DNA of 34,167 bases from an uncultured bacterium. Its GTDB lineage: Bacteria > Actinomycetota > Actinomycetes > S36-B12 > CAIKAW01. A program made the position numbers and the translations under genes. The notes below the pieces were generated by a model, which saw nothing but the letters and a program-made list of their open reading frames with translations, did no database searches and was not told the origin of the DNA. The stretch covers positions 1-34,167 of the forward strand of contig CAIKAW010000006.1 of NCBI GenBank assembly GCA_903825575.1, in the 5' to 3' direction. Below, one piece after another: positions 1-7,529 of the stretch (its first letter is position 1; each line of letters starts with the position of its first letter).

Positions 1-228
1 CTTGCACAATCGGCCCCGGTCGAAACTCCGATCGTTGCGCCGCCAGGCACTGCGCCCGGTAGTGCGGCACCGGCTCCGAGAGCGGCTCACTCATCAACCG
101 AGTTGCTCGAGTTGATGACTGGCACCGCATCCGATGCACCGCTGTGCTTCACATGCGGCACCAAGATGCGTCCGGCCGGTTCGTGCTACGTCTGCGAAGG
201 TTGTGGGAGCACCAGCGGCTGCAGCTAG
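1..228 (+). CDS. nrdJ: Vitamin B12-dependent ribonucleotide reductase (class II), C-terminal fragment
   Basis: Only the last 75 codons are in the window; the frame is open from base 1 and ends at TAG 226-228. Class II ribonucleotide reductase converts ribonucleotides to deoxyribonucleotides using adenosylcobalamin, in the cytoplasm. The recognisable part is the Cys-rich tail: a CFTCGTKMRPAGSCYVCEG segment followed by a CGSTSGC end, which in this family is a zinc-ribbon-like tail with redox cysteines that re-reduces the active site. Before it lies an Ala/Pro-rich linker, normal for actinobacterial NrdJ. The catalytic barrel is outside the window. The identity is confident because this tail is almost invariant in actinobacterial NrdJ. 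Confidence 0.95.
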   Translation, partial: LAQSAPVETPIVAPPGTAPGSAAPAPRAAHSSTELLELMTGTASDAPLCFTCGTKMRPAGSCYVCEGCGSTSGCS

Positions 229-270
229 ATCCCTGAGGTCCTTCAACAGTTGCCCCTGTAGGCGGAGCAG

Positions 271-459
271 TCAGTCGGACCAGGTGGCGCAGTCGGTGCA
301 GGACCACATCACGCGTGGCTGGACGGCCGTAGCCGCGGCGAAGTACTCGATCCGATTCATCGGCTCAAGACACGATCCGCAAACGCGAGTTCGGACGTCA
401 ACCACTCGCTCAGCACCAACGGCTACCGCACTCTGAGCAGCCCGTTCGCTTTCGACCAT
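271..459 (-). CDS. Small putative zinc-ribbon protein (unrecognised)
   Basis: A 62-residue ORF converging on nrdJ. It has two CxxC knuckles, CGSC near residue 29 and CTDC near residue 56, about 23 residues apart, with aromatic residues around the second pair (MWSCTDCATW). This is the layout of a small zinc ribbon. Codon choice is like the neighbours (GC-ending codons such as GAG, TAC, TTC, GCC), which supports real coding. I chose ATG at 459 because a TAGATT hexamer lies exactly 6 nt upstream, fitting a leaderless transcript; an in-frame GTG at 465 is possible. No function is proposed. It could still be a chance ORF. Confidence 0.5.
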   Translation of the reverse strand: MVESERAAQSAVAVGAERVVDVRTRVCGSCLEPMNRIEYFAAATAVQPRVMWSCTDCATWSD

Positions 460-465
460 TTCCAC

Positions 466-471
466 AATCTA
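466..471 (-). promoter_or_regulatory. Putative -10 element of a leaderless promoter
   Basis: On the minus strand the hexamer TAGATT lies 6 nt before ATG 459, with no Shine-Dalgarno between. No convincing -35 element is seen. It fits the TANNNT-N6-start pattern found in front of several other genes here. Confidence 0.35.
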
Positions 472-653
472 GGCCTTCGGTCAAGACCCCAACACTCTCA
501 CGACCGTGTCGGGCCCACTTCCATGCCGCCTTGCTAATCCACAGATGTCGATTTCCTGCGGTCGTATTCGTCATACTCGTGTCGGGGGCGGCACGTCGCC
601 GGCTGCTTAGTCCGGCTCCGCCGTGGAACCGGAATCGACACAGGGGGATCAAC

Positions 654-830
654 ATGGCTTACTCATTCGTATGTGCTGACACCGGCGCCGACTGCCCGGG
701 GTCCTTCAAGTCCGAAGGCAAGGAAGAACTCTTCGCCCACCTTGGCGTTCACGCCGAGCATGCACACCCCGAGATGGTGGGCAACGCTGAGATGGCTGCG
801 GCGATCCCGGCACTAATCAAGCAGGTCTGA
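654..830 (+). CDS. DUF1059 family small protein
   Basis: A 58-residue cytoplasmic protein that matches the DUF1059 pattern: an early Cys-containing strand (FVCADTGADCPG), then a helix in which EELFAHLGVHAEHAHPE resembles the family's E-E-L/H-A/H sequence, and a short C-terminal helix. The function of DUF1059 is unknown. Start ATG 654 is chosen over the longer upstream frame because a purine-rich GGGGGA (642-648) sits at normal ribosome-binding distance and the family begins here. It stands alone, ending 35 bases before the convergent alkane hydroxylase gene. Confidence 0.8.
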   Translation: MAYSFVCADTGADCPGSFKSEGKEELFAHLGVHAEHAHPEMVGNAEMAAAIPALIKQV

Positions 831-865
831 GCCGGGTCGAAAAGAACGGCACTGCCGCGCTAGGT

Positions 866-2260
866 CTACTCTGCCGCCGTTAACTCGAGGACGAAGTCGG
901 CCTTGTCGCGTACGGCACAGTCTGGGCACGTCCAGGCATCCGGTACGGCTGACCAAGGGGTTCCCGGCGGGAAACCTTCGTGGTCGTCGCCCCGGGCAAT
1001 GTCGTACGTATAGCCGCAACCGGGGCAGCGTGCTTGTCGTACGGATACCGGCACAACCCGGTCCGAAGGTGAGGGCCCCGGTTGCGGCGGCTCGGAGGCG
1101 TGGGGGAGTGCGCCCGCATAGCGCATGAGGATTCGGCCTTTCTTGCGCGGTGAGATGTTGGCCAGTGACAGGTCACCGTCAAGGTGCGTTAGCACCCGCG
1201 GGTCCATGACCTTGCGCCACAGCGGTGGAACAAGGGCAAGCAGGATCATCCCGGCATACCCCGTGGGCAGCGCCGGAGCCTCGGCGTAGTCGCGCAACGC
1301 CTGGTAGCGCCGGGTTGGGTTGGCGTGATGATCACTGTGTCGCTGCAGGTGGTAGAGCAGCACATTGGTCGCGACGTTGTTGGAGTTCCAACTGTGACGC
1401 GGCTCGACGCGTCCGTAGCGCTGGCCATCGCCAACCCGTTCCCGCAGCAGCCCGTAGTGCTCGAGGTAGTTCACCGCTTCAAGGAGCGTGAAGCCCATGA
1501 CAGCCTGAAGCACGAGGTAAGGCAGGACGCCAATGCCGAGCCAAAGCATGACAGCGCAAAACAGGACGAGGGTCATAAGCCAGGCGCTCAGCACGTCGTT
1601 GCCCCAGTTCCAGGGCGACTGTTTGCGCCGAGCGAGCCGCTTGGCCTCAAGTCGCCAAGCACTTTGTAGGGAACCGAAAACCGAGCGCGGCCAGAATTGG
1701 TAGAAGTTCTCGCCCATCCGACTGCTAGCCGGATCATTCGGCGTCGCGACGCGAACGTGATGTCCGCGGTTGTGCTCAATGTAGAAGTGGCCGTATCCGC
1801 TTTGGGCAAGCGCAACCTTTGCGAGCCAGCGCTCGACCGGCTCACGTTTGTGGCCTAACTCGTGCGCGGTATTGATTCCGAGGCCAGCGATAAACCCGAG
1901 CGTTACGGCCAATCCGATGCGGTCCGAAACCGTCAGGTTGGCGTGCATCAGGTAGGCAAGCGCGACCAAGAACCCCGTGTACTGCACCGGTAGGAAAAGG
2001 AAGGTGATCCATCGGTAGTACTTATCGGCCTCGAGTGCAGCTATGGCTGCATCCGGAGGAGCGCCCGGGTCAAGTCCCACGACCAGGTCAAGCAGCGGGA
2101 TCAGGCCAAGAATCACGATTGGACCAATCCATAAGAACGCCGACACCTTGGTAGCCGCGAAGCCTGACACAGCGGCAAATGGCAAAAGCGGCATTAGGAG
2201 CGCCACCGGCCACACGTATCGTTTGCGGTCGCGCCAGACGTTTGCGGTTCCGTCGGCCAT
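866..2260 (-). CDS. alkB: Alkane 1-monooxygenase (AlkB type) fused to C-terminal rubredoxin
   Basis: 464 residues. Integral-membrane non-heme di-iron hydroxylase that oxidises medium- or long-chain n-alkanes to 1-alcohols. All signature histidine boxes are present: HELGHK (133-138), EHNRGHH (162-168), the NYLEHYG motif (264-270) and LQRHSDHHA (305-313), among several hydrophobic membrane segments. After a Pro/Ser linker (about 385-405) comes a rubredoxin domain with CPGC (412-415) and CPDC (445-448), the electron donor. Natural AlkB-rubredoxin fusions are known from actinomycetes such as Dietzia, Prauserella and Nocardioides. The last knuckle reads CPDCA rather than the usual CPxCG. A strong GGGAGGGG ribosome-binding site lies just upstream of ATG 2260. 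No rubredoxin reductase or alcohol dehydrogenase is nearby, so the reductase must be elsewhere. Confidence 0.93.
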   Translation of the reverse strand: MADGTANVWRDRKRYVWPVALLMPLLPFAAVSGFAATKVSAFLWIGPIVILGLIPLLDLVVGLDPGAPPDAAIAALEADKYYRWITFLFLPVQYTGFLVALAYLMHANLTVSDRIGLAVTLGFIAGLGINTAHELGHKREPVERWLAKVALAQSGYGHFYIEHNRGHHVRVATPNDPASSRMGENFYQFWPRSVFGSLQSAWRLEAKRLARRKQSPWNWGNDVLSAWLMTLVLFCAVMLWLGIGVLPYLVLQAVMGFTLLEAVNYLEHYGLLRERVGDGQRYGRVEPRHSWNSNNVATNVLLYHLQRHSDHHANPTRRYQALRDYAEAPALPTGYAGMILLALVPPLWRKVMDPRVLTHLDGDLSLANISPRKKGRILMRYAGALPHASEPPQPGPSPSDRVVPVSVRQARCPGCGYTYDIARGDDHEGFPPGTPWSAVPDAWTCPDCAVRDKADFVLELTAAE

Positions 2261-2366
2261 GGCCCCTCCCGAGTTCTACCGAAGAGAACCACACGCAGGC
2301 ACTCAAGGCAAGGAGCGTAGGTGTGCGGGCGAACTCGTTTCGATTGGTGCGTGAGAAGATCATGAG

Positions 2367-2975
2367 GTGGGCGCAATCCTCGCCGGCTTTTTGGTCGGTC
2401 TGTCGCTCATTCTGGCTATTGGGGCACAAAACGCATACGTCCTGCGCATGGGCTTGACGCGGCATTACGTCGGTCTAATTGTTGTGATGTGCGCCCTGTC
2501 AGATATCGGACTCATCGTCCTGGGCGTCGCCGGCATCGGCGGCGTCATCCGATCGGCACCTTGGTCACTGCAGGTGCTGCGCTGGGTTGGCGTTGCCTAC
2601 CTGACCCTGTTCGCGTTTCGCTCCTTCTGGCGAGCATTTCGTCCAGGAGTGTTGCTTCCCTCGGAACAGCAATCACCTGCCCTTCGAACGGTGATTGCGA
2701 CCACGTTGGCTTTCACGTTCCTCAATCCGCACGTCTATCTAGACACCGTCATATTGCTCGGGTCGATCGGCAACCAATACGGACATGCACGGTGGCTATT
2801 TGCCTTTGGGGCGTCGATGGGTTCGGTTTTGTGGTTCACCGTTCTTGGCTACGGGGCCAGATTCGCGTCCCGGATGATGTCGCGACCTGGAACGTGGCGG
2901 GCCCTCGATTCCCTTATTGGGGTAGTGATGCTGTTGATTGCCCTGAAGCTGACGCTGACACCACTGCCTGCCTGA
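2367..2975 (+). CDS. LysE/ArgO family amino-acid exporter
   Basis: 202 residues with about six hydrophobic segments. The LysE family exports basic or other amino acids across the cytoplasmic membrane to relieve excess. The diagnostic N-terminal sequence GAQNAYVLRMGLTRH is the LysE/ArgO signature, and the conserved FLNPHVYLDTV segment in the second half also matches. The start is GTG 2367 with GAGAAG (2353-2358) as ribosome-binding site; ATG 2362 is out of frame. It diverges from the alkB gene across 106 bases and is followed 62 bases later by a DUF1989 gene on the same strand. The substrate cannot be read from the sequence. No LysG-type regulator is adjacent. Confidence 0.9.
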   Translation: MGAILAGFLVGLSLILAIGAQNAYVLRMGLTRHYVGLIVVMCALSDIGLIVLGVAGIGGVIRSAPWSLQVLRWVGVAYLTLFAFRSFWRAFRPGVLLPSEQQSPALRTVIATTLAFTFLNPHVYLDTVILLGSIGNQYGHARWLFAFGASMGSVLWFTVLGYGARFASRMMSRPGTWRALDSLIGVVMLLIALKLTLTPLPA

Positions 2976-3037
2976 ATTAGTGCCAATGCAAGTTAGGGTG
3001 TCCTGATGATGCATCGACAGGCGAAGGGTGACTCGCG

Positions 3038-3685
3038 TTGATCGTTAACTTCGGGGCACCGCTGCACTTGAAGACCGTGCCCGGCGGGAGTGGTTACGCC
3101 GTTGCGGTCAACGCTGGCCAACGCGTGCACATCGTAAACACTCTTGGACATCAGGTTGTTGATACCTGGGCGCTGAGCCCTGACGGCCTGCAGCGGCTCT
3201 CGATGTCGCACACACGATTGGCGATCGGGCGGGTTAGTCCACAAGTAGGTGACGTTCTTGTCGATGACGCTCGCCAGCCAATGCTGCAGCTGGTCGAGGA
3301 TGACAGCATTGGCGATCACGACACCTTGATTCCGGCTTGCGACGCGCAGCGTTACCGGTCGCTGGGATTCACGGGCTACCACGCGAGCTGCACGGATAAC
3401 TACATCGCCGCGGTCGCTGCCTTTGGGGTTGCGATTCCGACACGGGCTCCGGATCCGCTCAACCTATTCATGGTTGTACCAGTAGCGGCAGATGGTGGAC
3501 TGACTCTTGAATCCTCCGTCGCCCCGCCCATGAGCAAAGTCGTGCTTGAGGCGATCCGCGACCTCGTACTGGTCGTCAGCGCGTGTCCGCAGGATTTGAT
3601 AGCGATTAACGGTGCAGATATGAGTCCTCGCCTGATCGACATCTTCATTTCTGATCCAATCGATACTCGCGGAGGCATTCAGTGA
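3038..3685 (+). CDS. DUF1989 (urea carboxylase-associated/CgdA-CgdB-like) family protein
   Basis: 215 residues, soluble. Family marks are the N-terminal beta region with HIVNTLGHQVVDTWAL, the likely metal-site segment GYHASCTDNY near residues 113-122, and the ACPQD...N segment near residues 182-190. DUF1989 proteins were named urea-carboxylase-associated proteins; in guanidine degradation two such subunits form carboxyguanidine deiminase. Here only one copy exists and no guanidine carboxylase or guanidine riboswitch is seen, so that role is not supported. The start is TTG 3038 with GAAGGG 3023-3028 upstream; no in-frame ATG or GTG fits better. Its stop overlaps the next gene (GTGA), so the two are translationally coupled. 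Confidence 0.82.
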   Translation: MIVNFGAPLHLKTVPGGSGYAVAVNAGQRVHIVNTLGHQVVDTWALSPDGLQRLSMSHTRLAIGRVSPQVGDVLVDDARQPMLQLVEDDSIGDHDTLIPACDAQRYRSLGFTGYHASCTDNYIAAVAAFGVAIPTRAPDPLNLFMVVPVAADGGLTLESSVAPPMSKVVLEAIRDLVLVVSACPQDLIAINGADMSPRLIDIFISDPIDTRGGIQ

Positions 3686-4242
3686 TCGCTCCAGAGGATT
3701 TGCCCGAAGTTCTCGACGAATTCAGGATGAGCAATAGCTTCCTAGGCAAGATCGTCGAGGTGTGCCTAGTTACCGAGGATCATCAGCGGACAATGGAGGG
3801 CTTGGTTCGCTTAGGCATTGGGCCGTTCCGGGTCTTCACATTCTCACCCGAAACGGTCACTGAGCAGACTTACCGTGGCGATGCCAGCCCGTTCTCTCTG
3901 ACCGTGTGCTTCGCGACCAATGACGACCTCACCTTTGAGATCATGCAACCAGTGTCGGGTCGCAGCGTTATGCGCGAATTCCTTGACAAGCATGGCGAAG
4001 GAATCCACCACATCGCCTTTGACTGCAACGGTATGCCTTGGGATCAGCGGCTAAAGCTGTTCACTGATCGCGGTTTTGCGCAGACCCAGAGCGGGCGTTG
4101 GCGCGACCAGAACGCCTTCTCATTCTTTGACACCGAAGCGGCCACGACCACGTGTTTTGAGACCTACCACTTCCCGGATGACTTCGTATTCCCTGAGCCG
4201 GACCGCTGGTACCCCGCGCCCCCGCCGATTGCTAGCGTCTGA
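3682..4242 (+). CDS. VOC-superfamily protein (glyoxalase / methylmalonyl-CoA epimerase-like)
   Basis: 186 residues. The vicinal-oxygen-chelate fold is indicated by the paired beta-alpha-beta-beta-beta layout: first module starting near FLGKIVEVCLVTEDH (residues 20-34), then DLTFEIMQP with a candidate Glu ligand, then EGIHHIAFDCNGM opening the second module and a terminal CFETYHF strand. The internal spacing resembles methylmalonyl-CoA epimerase or Glyoxalase_4 proteins. Those enzymes bind a divalent metal through His/Glu, but the reaction here is unknown. It starts at GTG 3682, overlapping the DUF1989 stop by 4 bases, which suggests the two proteins act on one pathway or in one complex. It may be a small-molecule epimerase, lyase or dioxygenase. 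Confidence 0.8.
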   Translation: MIAPEDLPEVLDEFRMSNSFLGKIVEVCLVTEDHQRTMEGLVRLGIGPFRVFTFSPETVTEQTYRGDASPFSLTVCFATNDDLTFEIMQPVSGRSVMREFLDKHGEGIHHIAFDCNGMPWDQRLKLFTDRGFAQTQSGRWRDQNAFSFFDTEAATTTCFETYHFPDDFVFPEPDRWYPAPPPIASV

Positions 4243-4267
4243 CGCGGATTCGATCTGTTCGGGCAAG

Positions 4268-4834
4268 TCAGTTCGTTAGAAGCGCGGCGGCTACGTTCTC
4301 CCAAGAGATGTCGTCGGCGTCCCCATGGGCCTGCGCAAGAATCGAGCCGTCTCGGCAGACGACGAACGCCCACACGTCATCGTCGTTTGGGATGTCCAGT
4401 GATCCGCGCAAAGCACCAACGTCGGTGTAGACGGTGATCGTGCGGGCCAGCACATCCGGATCCCCGATGCCGGCAGTCATACCACCGTCGATGAACCGGC
4501 GCACCGGACGCCAAGACGCCGACAAGGCCGGCACCTCGACAACCGCAAGTGGCATCGGTTGAGTCTGACCCCGAGGTGTGGCCGGTACACCAGCCTTGAT
4601 CGCGCGCACAATCCAAAGGTCCACTTGGCTTTGTTGGTGACGCTGAAAAGCAACAACGACAAGCGTTCGGTCACCCGGCAAGTCGGCCGGAAGGTTCAGA
4701 TCAACACCTAGCAATGTACGTCCGGCGACGCTAGGGAACCGAAGCGAAGAACCATCGCCAGCTCTGGCGGATGTCGGGCTCACTTGTCCAGAATGGCACC
4801 TGCTTTGAACGGCAATGTGGCCGGGTTCAAACAT
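4268..4834 (-). CDS. Thioredoxin-fold (ATP10-like) protein of unknown function
   Basis: 188 residues. The core RTLLGVDLNLPADLPGD followed by RTLVVVAFQRHQQSQVD looks like the beta-alpha start of a thioredoxin/AhpC-like fold, and the ITVYTDVGALRGSLDIP and VWAFVVCRDGSILAQAHGDAD segments match its second half. The active-site position has QRHQQ rather than CxxC, so it is unlikely to be a thiol oxidoreductase; this pattern resembles ATP10-like proteins. There is no signal peptide. The start is uncertain: ATG 4834 is used, but GTG near 4783 gives a form beginning just before SPTSARAG. It lies 40 bases downstream of the pilus operon on the same strand, so it may be read through from it, although a link in function is unproven. 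Confidence 0.6.
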   Translation of the reverse strand: MFEPGHIAVQSRCHSGQVSPTSARAGDGSSLRFPSVAGRTLLGVDLNLPADLPGDRTLVVVAFQRHQQSQVDLWIVRAIKAGVPATPRGQTQPMPLAVVEVPALSASWRPVRRFIDGGMTAGIGDPDVLARTITVYTDVGALRGSLDIPNDDDVWAFVVCRDGSILAQAHGDADDISWENVAAALLTN

Positions 4835-4874
4835 CGGTCCCGTACAAGACTCTTACTCGCAAAAGTACATGTAG

Positions 4875-7529
4875 CTACTGTTCACGGAAGGTAAGGACTG
4901 TGGTCTTTCCGTTTGCAACCGACACCGTGGCCGTCGCAGTTACAGACCCTGCGGTTGCCGAGAGTGTCATGCCAGTGCTGACGGGAACGGCAATGCTGGG
5001 TTGCCAGGCCGCTGGCGGACTAGTTCCGCAGAAATTCTGGCCCGAACTGGTCTCGTCATTGTCGACGCAGTCACCTACGGGTAACTGAGTGGGACTGCCC
5101 TCTTGGAGCACGTTTAGCCCATAGAGATCAACGCCGTAAGTGATCAGCACGCCACCTGTGCCGGAACCCTGAATGTGTAGGGCCAGACCCAGCGAATCGG
5201 AGGGTGCATACACAGCGCCCTGCAACCCGATAGTCCCGTTCGTTGGGTTCCCGCTCGACGCTAGTGGGTCTGCCAATAGCGCGCAGTTGGTGGACGAGCC
5301 GCTAGTCGCAAGTTTGCCCAGATCGATCGATTGGGCGGAGCACGGTGAACTCGGCGCGTACAGCGTGCCGATGTTCGAAGTACCGATGTTCTGCCAGGTG
5401 ACCGTGCCGTCGGTCACGCTAGCCCCGACCGTCAACGGCCAGATAGTGCTGCTGCCGATGTTTGTCCAGGTAACCGTGCCATCGGTGACGGTCTTGCCAA
5501 CGGTGGTGGGCCAGGTCGGAGAGCTAGTGGACGACTTTCCAGCGGTCGTGACGCTGTATAGGTAGCCGTTCGAGGTCGCTGGGGCGAGGATCGTTCCAAG
5601 CGCGTAGGCGGTCGACTTAATCCAGGTGCCGGGGGCGGTAGTCACGCTCGTTGGTGCGGTAGCTCTAGTTGTCCCGGCGGTGGTCGCCTGGTAGAGGAAG
5701 CCATTGGCGGTAGCCGGAGCGACGACGTCACCGGTGTTTTGCGAATTGCTGGCCGTCCAGGTTGCACTCGACTGGTTGAACAGCAACGGCGCATTCGGGC
5801 CTATGTTCGTCCACGTGGCGGTGCCGTCAACTAGTGTTCCGCCGATGGTCAGCGGCCAAATAGTGCTGGTTCCGACATTCGTCCAGGTGACGGTTCCGTC
5901 GCTCACTTTGGCGTTCAGCGTTGTTGACCAAACTGGTGTGGTGCCGCCTGACTTGCCAGCCGTGGTGACCTTGTAAAGATACCCATTCGAGGTTGCTGGC
6001 GAGACCGCCGCGTTTAGTGCGTATGTCGTAGACGGTGACCAAGTTCCAGCGGCTGCCGTGATTGACGTTGGTTCGTTCGCACTCGAGACGCCTGCCGTTG
6101 TTGCTTCATAGACGAAGCCGTTGCCGGTGCTAGGGCGCACGACCGAACCCAGGGTGTACGAAGTGGTGGTGGCGTGGGTACTGCTCCAGGCGTTGGCTGC
6201 AAACCCGTTGTACCCGTAGACCGAGATCGGCTCAACGCCGGCGCTCGCCATCGCGGAGTTGAATCCGCCGCAAACCTGCAGGGCGTTACTTATCCCGATC
6301 TGGTTTCCGTACTTGCTGTCTGCTACCACGATGCCATTTCGCATTGCCGAAGCGACAGAATTCCCGACAGTCAGTAGCACTCCCGTGTTGCTGCCATTGG
6401 CGACCTGAGTGCTGGGCGTGTCACAGGCCAGTCGTGCAGCGGTATTGATCGGGTTTGTCGAACTCGGCTGGTCGCCGGTCGGGCCCCCGTAATAGCCGGC
6501 AATCACGCGGGTGCCCCCGAGCGCTGAATTGCCTTTGATCACCCAGTTCTGATCCATCCCAAGGTAGTAGTAGCCCGGTTCGAGAATGACCAACGCGATT
6601 GTCGAGTTCTGTAGGAAATAGCAATTGCTAGCGCCCACTTTTGGTGATCCGCCGGTGAAGCCGTTCAGGGTGCTGGCGGTCCAGTAGCCGGGGGACAGCA
6701 CGATCATGTAAGACGTGCTGCCAACGTAGTTCTTAGTCGGGAGTGCCACGCATGATGCGGATCCGTTCGGAATGGTTCCGGTCGCAGCAGCACCTACCGA
6801 CCCGTTGAAGACGCTTGACGTCGACGGGAGCTGCGTTGGCATGGGAATTGTCGGCAACGTCGGGTTAGTAGCGATCACTGGCCCAGCTGAGGCCCAAGTT
6901 TGGGCGACGTTCGGACTTCGGTAAGTCATGGTGCCGGGGTAGACGACTGTCTGGACGCAGCCAGGCGTGGTCATAACCGCGCTCGGGAAGACTCCGGCAG
7001 TCATGGCGCATTTTGCAGCCCCAAAGTTGTCACCATTACCACTGATTTCCAATTGACCGGCGGCGGCGAAGTTGCCTTGCACAAGGAACGTGCCGCCGGG
7101 TCCGGCATTAGTGTCGTTCTGAACCAAGCTGGTGTTGGGGTCGTTCAAGATCACTGAGTTTGCCCAGCCGTAACTTAGGTTGAGAAGACCCGTGCCGCTC
7201 GTGTCCCCGTTGCCCGCTACGCCAAATGTGGATCCGGAGCAGGTGACCGGGACAGTGTTGACGGTTACTAACGTGCTTCCACTGGCACCACAATTCGCGC
7301 CCAACGCGAGGTAACCTTCGGCTGCTTGCATGGCGTTTGCCGCAGCGAGCCGATTCCGTTCCAGCGCGGACAATTGTGAGCCACTCTTGAGGCCAGTTTG
7401 TGCGAACGCGAACAACAGAGTCACGGTCAATCCGACGAAGATCAGGACTCCTAGAACGACCAGAAGTGACGCGCCGCGATCGCTCATAGAGCCACGACGT
7501 TCAATCCATGACGCGCGCCGAATCGTCAT
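4875..7529 (-). CDS. Large modular pilus-associated protein (PilX-like N-terminus, duplicated binding modules)
   Basis: 884 residues, not recognised as a whole. The N-terminus (SDRGASLLVVLGVLIFVGL, about residues 16-34) is a basic stretch followed by one membrane helix, like PilX-type minor pilins, but it lacks the Glu5 of true prepilins. The middle is Gly/Ser/Thr/Asn-rich beta-like sequence with paired cysteines. Residues about 448-577 and 591-717 are two copies of a ~130-residue block. Each block contains two NGxxYxxTTAG motifs and two DGTxTWxNIG motifs, a pattern known from phage tail and CBM5/12-like modules. A C-terminal strand-rich domain follows. The start is ATG 7529, overlapping the previous gene's stop (ATGA); a longer in-frame start at 7586 is less likely. 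As last gene of the pilus operon it may be a tip adhesin. Confidence 0.75.
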   Translation of the reverse strand: MTIRRASWIERRGSMSDRGASLLVVLGVLIFVGLTVTLLFAFAQTGLKSGSQLSALERNRLAAANAMQAAEGYLALGANCGASGSTLVTVNTVPVTCSGSTFGVAGNGDTSGTGLLNLSYGWANSVILNDPNTSLVQNDTNAGPGGTFLVQGNFAAAGQLEISGNGDNFGAAKCAMTAGVFPSAVMTTPGCVQTVVYPGTMTYRSPNVAQTWASAGPVIATNPTLPTIPMPTQLPSTSSVFNGSVGAAATGTIPNGSASCVALPTKNYVGSTSYMIVLSPGYWTASTLNGFTGGSPKVGASNCYFLQNSTIALVILEPGYYYLGMDQNWVIKGNSALGGTRVIAGYYGGPTGDQPSSTNPINTAARLACDTPSTQVANGSNTGVLLTVGNSVASAMRNGIVVADSKYGNQIGISNALQVCGGFNSAMASAGVEPISVYGYNGFAANAWSSTHATTTSYTLGSVVRPSTGNGFVYEATTAGVSSANEPTSITAAAGTWSPSTTYALNAAVSPATSNGYLYKVTTAGKSGGTTPVWSTTLNAKVSDGTVTWTNVGTSTIWPLTIGGTLVDGTATWTNIGPNAPLLFNQSSATWTASNSQNTGDVVAPATANGFLYQATTAGTTRATAPTSVTTAPGTWIKSTAYALGTILAPATSNGYLYSVTTAGKSSTSSPTWPTTVGKTVTDGTVTWTNIGSSTIWPLTVGASVTDGTVTWQNIGTSNIGTLYAPSSPCSAQSIDLGKLATSGSSTNCALLADPLASSGNPTNGTIGLQGAVYAPSDSLGLALHIQGSGTGGVLITYGVDLYGLNVLQEGSPTQLPVGDCVDNDETSSGQNFCGTSPPAAWQPSIAVPVSTGMTLSATAGSVTATATVSVANGKTTVLTFREQ
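5379..6188 (-). repeat. Two-copy internal repeat inside the large pilus-associated gene
   Basis: The blocks at 6188-5796 and 5759-5379 encode closely similar ~130-residue units, each with the order NGFxYxATTAG, NGYLYxVTTAGKS, DGTVTWTNxG, STIWPLT, DGTxTWxNIG. Similarity is visible in the DNA as well (for example around 5540-5580 and 5960-6000), so the duplication appears fairly recent. The spacer between copies is Asn/Ala-rich. Confidence 0.8.

Noticed and set aside
531-653. N-terminal extension of the DUF1059 gene
   Set aside because: The extra 41 codons have no match to the family and would bypass the good ribosome-binding site before ATG 654.
410-655. 81-codon minus-strand frame
   Set aside because: It overlaps the better-supported zinc-ribbon ORF and the DUF1059 upstream region, with no start signal or family match.
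5173-5976. Plus-strand frames of 130 and 90 codons with repeated Val/Pro/Thr motifs
   Set aside because: They lie antisense to the repeat region of the large pilus-associated gene; their repeats mirror the sense repeats, and there is no ribosome-binding site.
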